Shown here: one piece after another, positions 47,601 to 58,182 of the stretch | Layout: each line of letters starts with the position of its first letter | Numbering within the stretch: the first letter of the stretch is position 1 | DNA from: Cryptomeria japonica | Lineage: Eukaryota; Streptophyta; Pinopsida; Cupressales; Cupressaceae | Direction: 5' to 3' | DNA length: 64,000 nt | NCBI RefSeq assembly: GCF_030272615.1 | Contig: NC_081414.1 | Span: forward strand, 761,139,148-761,203,147 | Notes under the pieces: model-generated | Databases searched by the model: none | Told to the model about the DNA's origin: nothing | The model's input: the letters and a program-made list of their open reading frames with translations, nothing else | Made by a program: the position numbers and the translations under genes

Positions 47601-47799
47601 CAATTTAGATAAAAGACCGACAAGCCTTTTGTGCCTCCATCTGAGCCTACACCACACACTCTAAGCCGCACTGAGTTCATGATCTTCTACGGTCTTGTTA
47701 TCCCTTATTACTTCCTCAATCTCTGACACTTTTTCTTAAATCTCCACCCCAAATTCCTCTTCCTCAATTTTCAAACCCATCAACCCTTCCTCTTTTAGA

Positions 47800-48504
47800 T
47801 ACCTTCAAATCCAACAAACACCACCTTTTGACACCAAATCTAACATTTCATTTAGAAATGGGATGCTTATTTCCACAACAACCTTCCTCTTGAATAGGAG
47901 GGAATGCTCAAGGGTATTTTCCAAATTCCCTCCCATGGCAACAAACCACTTACTAACTCTCAATAGCAAAACACCCTTATTAGAATCCACATTTTCAAGC
48001 ACATGCTCTAATTCCCCCATATAACAATTCTAGATAAGTCGCTTGTACACCACCCGACAACATTAGTATTAATCCTACACTGATGATCAAACTTCAATAA
48101 TTCATCTCCTACACCACCTTCACAATATGAATATTGAGGCCATGGTTCAATATGAAAATAAATTTCATCGTTTTGTTGCTCGCCTCACCCAGAAATGACA
48201 TTTTTCACTTCTTTCTAATTATCCTAAGTGGGGTGTCCATTGATAATGCTCATATCTCACCACTTACTAAAATGAAAAAATGACAATTCTCCTCACCATT
48301 GTTATCCATCTAAATGTTGTATCACACTTGCATTGTTGGACACTTCACATGATTACTTCGCAAGAACTCACAAGCAAAAAGCATTACCCTCCCTGGCATA
48401 TCAAATTTGTCACCTGCACTAGATAATATTTTTTTGGAATTCAACAATTTTTCTAATGATGCCATCATCCTCCATACTAAGTCATCATGGATGACTTACT
48501 GTAA
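47800..48504 (-). other. Region downstream of a LINE RNase H with a short ORF
   Basis: It contains an open stretch at 48020-47805 (MGELEHVLENVDSNKGVLLL) of unknown nature. Its position after the RNase H parallels the post-RNase H ORFs at 4040 and 51812, but there is no clear sequence similarity. Confidence 0.3.
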
Positions 48505-48880
48505 TGCCTAGTTGGCCAGCGAATGAACCAACTCATTCCCCTTGCAATAGACGTGGGATGTCTTAAAAACTTACAAAAAATGATCGCCTACTATATCGGA
48601 TCTAGCCACTTGCAAATTTTCCAATTTGGTGCCATTTTCTGTCTTATTGCTTTGATTGTAATGAGATGATATCGTTTGAGATGCAATATCTTTTCTTTTA
48701 ATTCTCTTCCATATTTCATGCCTAGTAATGCCACATAAAATTTTGCATCATTATTAGTGTTTACTCCCAGAGACTCCCTCTTCTTATATAACACCTTGTC
48801 ACCATGATCTCGCACGACACATCCAACCCCACTTATCCTAAGGTGCCCTTAGAGGCACAATCGAAGTTGACTTTCATCTA
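48505..48880 (-). pseudogene. LINE RNase H remnant
   Basis: The minus strand gives MKVNFDCASKGTLG (48877 down), then after a TAA and a frame change GCVVRDHGDKVLYKKRESLG and NDAKFYVALLGMKYG. It ends near 48515 with HVYCKGNELVHSLAN. The NFDxASKG, central acidic and C-terminal H-V-x-R-x-x-N-E-x-A-D-x-L-A type blocks are those of plant LINE RNase H domains, though the central Glu block reads DAKFYVAL. It has several stops and frameshifts and no flanking reverse transcriptase. Confidence 0.6.
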
Positions 48881-49419
48881 TACTTCTTCTAGAGCTTCCT
48901 CGGTTATTCAAATTCTTAAGTTTTGAGGATTGACCCTCCCAAACCCATTAATGGGGGGAAAATATAAACTCAAAGGACAATTGGTCGAAGGTCAAAAATT
49001 ATTTTTAAAATTTTTTTTAAACTAAGGGGCCTTTGTTTGAATTTCAGTCATTAGGAATTTTTTATATTATTTCATCAAGCCAAAAGGACCTTTGAGAGGT
49101 ACCTTTGTGTGAAGGTAAAGCCTTTGCTTGAAGGTTCTTCGACCAAAGGTTTTTATCGAGCCTCTCCTACCCTCTAGCTCAAAATTTTCTCAAAAAAATT
49201 AATTTCAAACCTCTGATTAGACCTTCAAATGGAATGAAATTGACAAGATAATTTGCACGATTGCAGTCATTGAAATGGGCTTTCTAGCAAGTATAGTTTT
49301 TAATATAATTAATTTGATTATATATTTATTTTCTATTTTTAACAAAACATAAGTTTTTATCAAACATCAAGTTTTTGGTTCTACTCAAGTGAAAAAATAG
49401 TAAAAAAGTGATTTTTTAA
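48881..49419. other. Unassigned sequence
   Basis: Contains A/T-rich and AAAGG-rich phrases (TTTGAGAGGTACC, AAGGTTCTTCGACC). No supported feature. Confidence 0.25.
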
Positions 49420-49850
49420 AAATAATATTTGTGCCCTAGGTATTGATGTCCTTTTATTAACAAAAAGCATTAAATTTTGATACATACATAAAAATATACA
49501 TGCCCTAGTTATTGATGTTACACATTTATATTTTTAAAATTAAAATTTTGTCATTTATATAGATTATGCATTACGGAAACAATGTCACTTTTTAAGAGTG
49601 TTGTTTATTATAAAAAACAAGTTATTAAAAAATATGTAAAAAAATCACAATTTATTTTTATTGTTTTTAAAAAATACATATTTGGAATCTACACAATATC
49701 TCACAAATCACTAATTTGTATCATCTTTGAATTCTTAATAGATTAGCTGCTATAGATGTCAAAAAATCAAAAATTTGGCTAAAACTATTGATTCCAATGT
49801 CCCACTTTGGTGAAAAAGTGGGACATAGTGTTGTGGGATCACTCATTTTA
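49420..49850. mobile_element. Second copy (right half) of the 6241-7229 TIR family
   Basis: It shares in order: CCCTAGGTATTGATGTC, a second ATTGATGTTAC, TTTGGAATCTACA, CACAAATCACTA, TTTGAATTCTTAAT, and an end AAAAAGTGGGACATAGTGTTGTGGGATCACTC that parallels the right TIR at 7196-7229. The matching left TIR was not found. A local palindrome (GTCCCACTTT...AAAGTGGGAC, about 49799-49824) sits at the end. Confidence 0.55.
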
Positions 49851-50464
49851 TTTTGTCACAAGAACGAGTCTTAAATTATAGATATTTTTGAAGATCTTAT
49901 TTGAATTTTTTTGGCATCAATTGTTTCCCCTTTGTCTTCTCATGGGAATGAGCCTTGAGCTATAAAACTTGGTTCAAGGGGGATTATTTGATTGTTTTAG
50001 GTTTATTCCCTTGGTTTTGGGAATGGATTGTTTGATTTGATCTTCATTTGATTTGAGAGGCTTACATCTTGGTTGGTGTATAGTTGGATGTTCATAATTC
50101 TTTTCTATTTGATTTTGTGAAGGAGATCATGCTTGTCACAACTTGAACAATTAGGTCTATTGGTAGAAGGGCATGCTCCATATTTTAATTTGTACTTTTA
50201 TCTCTTTTTTTTTATGGTTACTGTCTAGATGTTCAAATTCACATGGCATTGGAGTTGAAGTTTTTATGGAGCTATTATGCTCATTATGTTTGTTCTTATG
50301 TGTTGTTATTGTAATTTTATTAATTTTAGCAACAACATGGACGCTCTTTAAAATCTTTCATTTGTTGAGTGTGGAGAGCTTGGGAGAGCTTGAGAGTTGT
50401 ATCTTAATAGTTTTATTCAAGTAGGTTTTGCATGTATTTGTGAATGTTTCTTCGTACTACATAA
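49851..50464. other. Unassigned sequence
   Basis: A hydrophobic open stretch at 50173-50424 has no recognisable motif and is probably chance. Confidence 0.25.
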
Positions 50465-51040
50465 TATCAATTACACCTCCTATGCAAGTGTTATTTGTTG
50501 GGTCTTTGGATGCCTTTTTAATTTCCATATTTGACATTACCCATATAGTGGGTGTTTCAAGTTGTACATGTGTCCTTTGTTGGATGTTCCCATTATACTA
50601 TGACATTAAGGATCTCAAGGTTCTTTATTGCATTTTCATGTGTTGTTTTATTGGAGAACTCATTTATGTAGGATAGTGTATATACATGGATTTATAATCA
50701 AGTTTTGTATTGAGTTGAATATGTTGTGACATATGGTTTACTTGTTATAATAAGCATACATTATGATATTGATTACACCTTCTATGCAAGTGTTATTTGG
50801 TGGATCTTTGGATGCCTTGCTCATTTTCATATTTGACATTACCCATGTAGTGGGTGTTTCAAGTTGTATATGTGTCCTTTGTTGGATTTTCTTATTATAT
50901 TACGACATTGAGGATCTTGAGGTTCTTTATTACATGTTAATGTATTGTTACGTTGCAAAACATATTTATGTAGGATAGTGTATATACATGGACTTATAAT
51001 CAAGTTTTGCATTGAATTGAATATGTTTTGAGGTATGTGT
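50465..51040 (+). repeat. Tandem duplication, two units of about 302 bp
   Basis: TTACACCTCCTATGCAAGTG at 50471 recurs as TTACACCTTCTATGCAAGTG at 50773. Similarity then runs through GACATTACCCATRTAGTGGG, TCAAGTTGTAYATGTGTCC and GATAGTGTATATACATGGA. Both units keep similar hydrophobic open frames, but nothing suggests that they are translated. Confidence 0.85.
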
Positions 51041-51377
51041 AGTTATCTATGTATTAGCAGTTCTAGAGCTATAGTTTTTTCTTTTATCGATAAATATTTT
51101 TGTATTTCTATAGCAAAAAAAATGGTACATTTTTTAGTCTCAATTGATCAGCTTTAATCCCCCTCTCTACAAATAATGATATCGATAGTATATTGACAAA
51201 ATTTACAATGTTATGCTATCCCTTGCACAATATATTTAACAACATCCAAAATCTACACTATATACTACCTACCCATATGAAAATGTTAACATATTTTAAA
51301 AAAAAGTTTACAAATAAAGCAAGAAACATATCTTTCCAAAATATTTTCTTGTTCTTCTCCTATAGTTTCCCATCCTA

Positions 51378-52281
51378 CTAGTCTTGTTTCCCGAACTTCA
51401 GATATTTCCTTGTCACCTGCCTTCCCACACCACCTCTTTCCTTCTCCTTGGCTTCCATCTCTTGAAGATAATATTTAATGTGATTCCACCCAATTTGGGC
51501 CTCAACCCTATGGTTCTCCTTATCACAGTTTGCACTCCATATGAGAAAAGGACGTAGGGAGGGAATGTACTCCACCATGTGGAGCCAGTTGTCCCCTAGA
51601 GCAATGAAGCCCTCGCTAGGTCTGGCTATTGCTACAAAAGCCCCAACTCCCCAACTCCCCAACATCTTTACACATTGATTCATCAGCCAATGTGCATCTT
51701 CTTTATTTCCTAATTGGAGGCACCATGCAAGAAAGAGAGACACAATATCAATATTTGAGTGGTACTTATATTCTGCCTTCAAGAATTTGTCACCCAGCAT
51801 TATCTTCAACATCTACAAGAACATGAGGTCTTCTATTTTGAAGACATTCTGTAGCCTCTCATCCAAATTTTGAGCCCAAAAAGAAATGATCTACTTTGTA
51901 GTTTAAAACAAGAAATTGGCCTCCATGCATCAATGTTTCTTGCTGCCTTTTGAAACAATACACTTCTTGTTCACTAAAATGGAAATAAAACGAACTCGTC
52001 AACTTATGATAACTTCACACTCTACGAGCGCCTCAGGAAATGTAGTACCATCAAATTCCTTACAAATCACATAAATTCACTTGCAGACTATATGCCACCA
52101 TCTTCAAGAGGGAACTCTCTAAGATCGCCCCATATCTCTTTCTCGTTTTCTAGCATTAAACCTATTGCCCACTTGGATAGTACATCTACTTCCTCATTCC
52201 ATGTTCATCTTACGTGGGATATTTTGAAATTTTGAAATGAGGATAGGAGAAAGGGGCCAGTAGTCACCATAGTTAACTTCG
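51378..52281 (-). pseudogene. LINE remnant: RNase H C-terminal end and downstream ORF
   Basis: On the minus strand, FQNFKISHVR, a stop, and TWNEEVDVLSKWAIGLMLENE (52240-52150) form the last block of a LINE RNase H. Its N-terminal half lies at 60360-60050, on the far side of the copia insertion. About 350 bp further on is an open stretch at 51812-51378 (144 codons; MLGDKFLKAEYKYHSNIDIV, WLMNQCVKMLGSWGVGAFVA, ending RKYLKFGKQD) with no domain that I recognise. As in the LINE at 2435-5919, extra coding-like sequence follows the RNase H. Confidence 0.5.
52277..52281. repeat. 5-bp target-site duplication CTTCG (left)
   Basis: CTTCG precedes the 5' LTR and recurs at 59658-59662 directly after the 3' LTR. 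Confidence 0.88.
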
Positions 52282-53780
52282 TGTTGGCATTATGTGAACT
52301 GGTATGAGGACATGATGATATTGTATGTTGTCATTGATGTCAATATGTTGAAGAAGAGAGAACTGGTATGTTACCAAGAACCGGTATATGCTAGAACCGG
52401 TATAACACTGTGACCGGTATATGTGCCAAAGTGAAGCAGTGTGTCTGTTCAAGGTGAACCGGCATGTGGTAATGAGAACCGGTACATGGAAGCTTTGTAC
52501 GACTATCGACTGGTAGTCTCAACTTCAGGGTTTCCGGTTGAAGTGCTTAAGCTTGTGTAACTCAATCAGTGATTTTGTGTGATGAGTTAGCAATATAACG
52601 AAGAACAGATCATGTTGCCACATCAGCCTTGTGCGCGTGAAGGATCTTGCATGAAGGAGAGTGTTCCTATCTACCTTGGGAATGTGCAAAATCTGTAAAC
52701 GGTGTAAATGCATGATGAGTTATCAGCCGCCATGAAAGCGATGGAAAACGAACGATGGAGAACGTCTTGAGATTAGTTCAAGACTGTTACATTTAATGCA
52801 ATGTGCTCAATGGTCTGGATTGAACCAGTTGAATTGCTTAACCTAACAGGTTTAGGGTTTAGGGTTTATGCTACCGACCTATCTGTTTCCTATAAGGTCA
52901 ATGTTGTGTTTCTTTCTGAGGTTGTTGGCAAAAGTTGTGTGTGTGTATCCAAGTGAAGGGATACGTGATTCTTGCCAGACCAAAAGAGAGAAGTGATACC
53001 TACAAAGTGTAAGTGCAGAAGGTGAAGAGGAGCTAAAGCGGATTTGCATTGGCATTGAGTGTTGTTACCAGATCATTGTAATGCCTGTTGATCTCTAACC
53101 ACTTCAACAGTTGGGAAATCCCTTAACAGGGTAGCTTTAACCAACTTACCGTAAATCCTTTAATAGGGTGACTCAAAACATTGAGTTCTTGAAATCCTCT
53201 AACAAGGTAACCTTTAACAGGGTTTAACCCTTAACCAGGTATTCTAGCCATCCCTTAACCAGGTGATCCCTTACAGGATCGGTTCCTAACAGAACCTATT
53301 GTAACAGTCTTTAACCAGACAAGGCTCCTAACAGAGCGGACTTCTAAAGAGTTCAAAAATAGCTTGTGGGTATTCATCCCCACCGTGGTTTTTCCCAGTT
53401 GGGTTTCCACGTGAAAAATCTGTGTGTCATGTGTGGTGTTATTCATGTGATGGCTTGAGTGATTTGTGTCTGAAGGTAAATCATGTTGATCTAAATGTTT
53501 ATATATTTTTGATGATAGATTACCTATTCATGCACTAGGCTGAAATGGAAATGAAGTATTAGATTGTATGAAAAGATAAGTGTCAACCAGTTTATGCTTG
53601 TCTCAGTTATTATGGGTTTTGTCGGTTGTACTCTGTTTAAGACCGATGTTACTGTCCGTCTGCCAAAGCACGATGTCTGTAGACAAACCAGTTTAGGATT
53701 GTGTTGTTGTGTGTACTGATTCACCCCCCCCCCCCCTCTCAGTACCGGTTTGGTGCTATCCGTTCATCATTGAGTTATCA
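52282..53780 (+). repeat. 5' LTR of the plus-strand copia element
   Basis: TGTTGGCATTATGTGAAC to TGAGTTATCA. It contains a cluster of CCTTTAACAGGGT-like short repeats (53100-53340), CCCCACCGTGGTTTTTCCC (the shared LTR module, reverse strand, 53379-53397) and a C-run in TGATTCACCCCCC...CTCTCAGTACC near 53720. Confidence 0.95.
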
Positions 53781-53793
53781 TTGGTATCAGAGC
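53781..53793 (+). other. Primer binding site (tRNA-iMet type)
   Basis: TTGGTATCAGAGC directly follows the LTR end TTATCA. Confidence 0.92.
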
Positions 53794-53850
53794 ATCCCCC
53801 AGGTCCTCTGTGTTATAAGCTTAATCGCTTGAGGAAAAGATCTCAGTCTA

Positions 53851-54730
53851 ATGATGAAGAGGGAAGCTCCAAAGTTCAACAAAGATAATTTCAGTATATG
53901 GAAAGACATACATCAGAAGCATGGGTGCTCAACACTGGACCTATGTTGAGAATGCTTATGTTGCCCCTACTAGTACTCTCACCGATGACCAAAAGAGAGA
54001 TATGTAGGAGAATGGGCAAGTCATGGAAGCCCTAATTAGTAGTTTATATGGCATTGAGTTTATTGATGTCCAAGATAAAGTACATCCCAAAGATGTATGG
54101 GATACTCTTGAAAATATCTATGGTGGTGATGAGCATGTAAAGCAAGCTAAGGAAGAAAGCCTTAGAGGGAAGTTTGAAGACATTCGGATGGTTGAAGGTG
54201 AGACCATTCAATAGTATGGAATAAGAATCAAAACTGTTGTCGGAGATATCAAGAGTGTAGGTGGTAAAATGGAAGATTCCACTGTGGTAAGCAAAGTTCT
54301 GAGATCCTTATTATCGGTCTATGCAATAAGGGTTGCTGCTATTCAGGAGTTGAGATCAATAGACAAGACTAAGGTATCCCTAGACTCCATCATTGCAAAG
54401 TTGACAACCTATGAGCTAAATAGTTTTGATGGCAATGTTCAAAAGACTGAATCAACTTTTAAAGCTTCTGTTGTACCATCCAGAAAAGGAAAAGAAGCTA
54501 GCACTAGTGGTGAACCAAGACAAAGAAGACAAATGGATGATGAGGAGATTCTGATGGCATTTGAAGCTCTCCTTGCCATGAAACTTCCTAAAGGAATCGA
54601 CAAATACAGAGGTAAGATCCCTTTGAAATGCTTTTCTTATAATCGAATAGGACATATTGCTGTAAACTGTCCAAATGGTGACAACAAGGACAAACCGGAA
54701 AGGTTCAAGAAATTCAAAGGAGGAAACTGA
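53851..54730 (+). pseudogene. copia gag
   Basis: ATG at 53851 opens MMKREAPKFNKDNFSIWKD, the usual copia gag start. A small frameshift near 53905-53915 leads into frame 2, which then reads SMGAQHWTYVENAYVAP and on. TAG codons at about 54005 and 54212 stand where CAG would fit. The gag helix region (DVWDTLENIYGGDEHVKQ, then KVSLDSIIAKLTTYELN) is well preserved. The zinc knuckle reads CFSYNRIGHIAVNC, so the second Cys is Tyr and metal binding should fail. A TGA at 54728 separates gag from protease in the same frame. Confidence 0.92.
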
Positions 54731-55705
54731 AGAAACTATTTTGTGGTAGTTGATGAAGGTGTCACAGATGAGGAATCAGAAGATGAAGAAAATGAAGATA
54801 TTGTGTTTGTTGCTATCAAGGAAGATGTGTCCGACAAGAAGGCTCTTGTCTCCCGGTTTGATAATTCCAATGAGTGGATTATTGATAGTGGTTGTTCTCA
54901 CCATATGACTGGTGACCGGAGCAAGTTTCTATCCTTGGAAGAATATGGTGGTGGTGTGGTTCGCTTTGGTAATGATGCACCATGTATGGTCAAAGGCAGA
55001 GGGTCCATCTCTCTGAATGGAAAGAGCAGTGTTGATAATGTGTATTGGGTTGATGGTCTCAGACAGAACCTTCTGAGTGTTGCCCAGCTGAATGATAGTG
55101 GTCTCACTCTGGAATTCAAGAATGGAGTATGCAGAATAAAAGGAAGGAATGGTGAAATGGTGGCCACCGGTATGCAAACCAAAGGTAACCTATTTCAGCT
55201 GATTGCAAATATAAGTACATGTCTTATGGCTAAATTTGATGATAGCTGGATATGGCATAGGAGACTTTGCCATGTAAAATTTGATAACATTGTGAAGGCC
55301 AGTAAGATCAAGGCAGTTAGAGGGTTGCCAGTGTTGAGCAAACCAGAAAATACCTTGTACATAGAGTGTCAACTGGGGAAAATGTCTTCCTCAATCTTTA
55401 AAGGTAAATCTTTCACTGCTGACAATTTATTTGATCTTGTGCATACTGATTTGTGTGGTCCTATGAAAACTAGGAGTGTACAGGGAGATAGGTATTTTAT
55501 GATTCTTACAAATGACTGCTCAAGAATGATGTGGGTCACATTCTTGAAAGATAGGTCTGAAGCTTTTGTAAAGTTCAAAGCTTTCAGAGCATTAGTGGAG
55601 AAGGAAAGCGATAAAAGGATCAAATGCCTGAGAACTAATCAAGGAGGGGAATTCACTTCCAGTGAATTCAACATGTACTGTGAAGAACATGGCATCAAGA
55701 GGTAA
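54731..55705 (+). pseudogene. copia protease and N-terminal half of integrase
   Basis: The aspartic protease site [14 protein letters not shown] is at about 54875-54920. It is followed by the gag-pre-integrase block ([18 protein letters not shown]), whose CxxC half reads YIECQLGK, so the first Cys is lost. The integrase core has the first catalytic Asp (HTDLCGPM, 55443-55466), but the second is Asn ([11 protein letters not shown], about 55630-55660). The frame ends at a TAA at 55703-55705 (EHGIKR*), where CAA would be expected. These changes would inactivate integration even without the stops. Confidence 0.92.
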
Positions 55706-57937
55706 CTGTCCACCCCCTGGACTCCACAACAAAATGGCCTAGCAGAGAGAAATAACCGGACTGTGGTTGAAGTAGCTAGAACTATGTTGATTCAAGGAAA
55801 AGTTTCTCACACCTTTTGGAGAGAAGCAGTGAGCACTGCAGTCTACACAATGAACCGAGTACTCATCAAGAAAGGTAAGGATAAAACTCCTTATGAGTAT
55901 TGGACCAGTAAGACACCCATGGTTAGCTATTTTAGAGTGTTTGGTAGCAAATATTACATCAAGAGGAGCGAACACCAAAGCAAATTTGATGCGAAATGTG
56001 ATGAGGGAATATTCCTAGGGTATTCCACCAAGAGCAAAGCTCTCAAGTGTTTCAATAATAGGACTCAAAGAATTATGGAAAGCATCAATGTGAGATTTGA
56101 TGAAACCTCTGAGAAAACTGAGGAAATCGGCAGTGAGCAAGCGATAAATGAACCGGTTGCAACCTTCTGGGAACTGGCTGTCAGTCAACCAAGTACCAGT
56201 AACAGTGTTCCTACATCGGTGGATGTAGATGCTGATACTGATGGAGATGAGGCTGAGAAAGAAAAGCAAGAGGAATCTATTAAGACCATTCCTCGTTATG
56301 TCAAGCTGAATCATGATCCTAAGCAATTCATAGGAGATAAGGATGCAAGAATCCTTACAAGAAGAAAGGTCAGAGAAAACTTGTGTATGATCTTTGAATT
56401 TGAGCCTAAATCATTCAAAGAGGCACATAAAGATGAAGATTGGATCAAGGCAATGGAAGAGGAACTTGACCAGATAGAGAGAAACGATGCATGGTCTTTG
56501 GTACCCAGACTAGAGCATAAAAATGTCATTGGTACCAAATGGGTTTTTAGAAATAAGCGAAATGAGGATGGTATAGTGATCAGAAACAAAGCCAGACTGG
56601 TGTGTAAGGGATATGCCCAAGAAGAAGGAGAAGACTATGGAGAAACCTTTGCTCTAGTAGCCAGATTGGAAGGAGTTCGTATGCTTCTTGCGTATGCAAC
56701 TTTTAAGGGATTCAAAGTATATCAAATGAATGTAAAATCTGCATTCCTAAATGGTGTACTTGAAGAGGAAGTGTATATAGAGCAACCAGATGGATTTTCC
56801 CTATCTGAAGATAGTGACATGGTGTGTAGGCTACATAAAGCCTTATATGGTCTAATGTAGGCACCTAGAGCATGGTATGAACGCCTACACTCCCATCTTG
56901 TGAAGATTAGATTTGAGAGAACAAGCGAAGATAGCAATATCTACTTGAAGTCTGAAGGAGATCAGATCCTGATCTGTGAGGTATTTGTTGATGACATTAT
57001 CTTTGGTGGAGATGACAAGATGAGTCATGAGTTTGCAGAAGAGACGAAGAAAGAGTTTGAGATGTCACTCATAGGGGAGATTAAGTTCTTCATTGGACTG
57101 CAGATCCATCAGATGAAAGATGGAATCTTGATCACTCAGTCCAAGTATGTCAAAGAGGTGTTGAAGACCTTTGGCATGGAAGATAGAAAACCGGTTGGTA
57201 CACCGATGGTGACCGGTTGTAAATTATCCAAAGAGGATGACTCAATATTGGTTAATGAGAAGGAATATCGATCAATGATTGGTAAGTTGCATTATGTAGT
57301 GCATAGCAGACCCGATATTGCACATGCAGTTGGCATTACTGCAAGATTCCAGAAAAGTCCAAGAGAATCCCACTTGGTTGCAGTCAAGCGGATTATTAGG
57401 TATCTGAAGGGAACTATTGACTACGGGTTATGGTATCCATACAATAATGATTTTAACTTGAAAGTTTTCATAGATGTTGATTGGGCAGGTAATGTGGATG
57501 ACCGGAAGAGCACAACTGGTGGTGCATTCTTTCTCGGTGGTAGATTGGTCTCATGGATGAGTAAGAAGCAGAGTTGTATCTCTCAGTCTACAGCAGAAGC
57601 AGAGTATGTTGTAGCTTTCATGAACTGCACTCAGACAATTTGGATGAAGCATGTATTAAATGGCTTCAAAGTTCCTATATCTGAACCAATAAGTATATTT
57701 TGTGACAATACTATTGCAATTAACATCTCCAAGAATCCAGTTTTACATTCTAGAACCAAGCACTTTGAGCTTAAGTATCATTTCTAGAGGGAAAAGGTTC
57801 AGAACAAAGAGATTGCACTGGAACATGTTTCCAGTAAGGAGCAGTTAGCAGACATATTCACCAAGCCTCTCCCAAAGGCTACATTTATGTACTTAAGAGG
57901 TGAATTAGGGGTGCTGCCCCTTCAGGAGGTGAACTAA
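55706..57937 (+). pseudogene. copia integrase C-terminal part, reverse transcriptase and RNase H
   Basis: It continues the same frame. The integrase Glu region [12 protein letters not shown] is at about 55728-55765. Then come THTFWREA-type text, [18 protein letters not shown] and [16 protein letters not shown]. The reverse transcriptase shows [38 protein letters not shown] and the active-site FVDDIIFGG (about 56980). A TAG at 56858 lies in the [10 protein letters not shown] block (here LM*APRAW). The RNase H carries FIDVDWAGNVDDRKSTTGG, QSTAEAEYVV and FCDNTIAINISKNP. A TAG at 57785 precedes the last 50 codons (REKVQNKEIALEHVSS, ending at TAA 57935-57937). The catalytic residues of reverse transcriptase are present. 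Confidence 0.93.
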
Positions 57938-58182
57938 AGGTATATGCTTCACATCAGTCAAGTATTGCATAGTCAATTTTTTCTTCAGGATTGATGTGTT
58001 GAAGGATGCTACTCCTCAGGGGGAGTAGCATAATGGAACAAGGAAGCTTGTGCCTCCACTTTGGCATTGTTGTCAAAGGGGGAGAAGAAGAGAAGCGAAT
58101 AAGATATCTACAAAATTTGGGGGAGAAGATGTGAAGCGGAGAGATATCTTTGTATATTGCCATCAATGCCAAAGGGGGAGAT
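57938..58182 (+). other. 3' untranslated region with multiple polypurine boxes
   Basis: GGGGGAG-type boxes occur near 58019, 58075 (AAAGGGGGAGAAGAAG) and 58119, and finally as AAAGGGGGAGAT at 58171-58182, abutting the 3' LTR. The phrase GCCATCAATGCCAAAGGGGGAG also occurs, on the other strand, beside the LTRs at 14311 and 27860. Confidence 0.75.

Noticed and set aside
50173-50424. Plus-strand hydrophobic ORF of 83 codons
   Set aside because: The AT-rich region has no conserved motif; the composition favours Leu/Phe/Ile by chance.
51040-51090. Text AGCAGTTCTAGAGCTATAG resembling a conserved 18S rRNA segment
   Set aside because: The match covers only about a dozen bases, with no rRNA context on either side.
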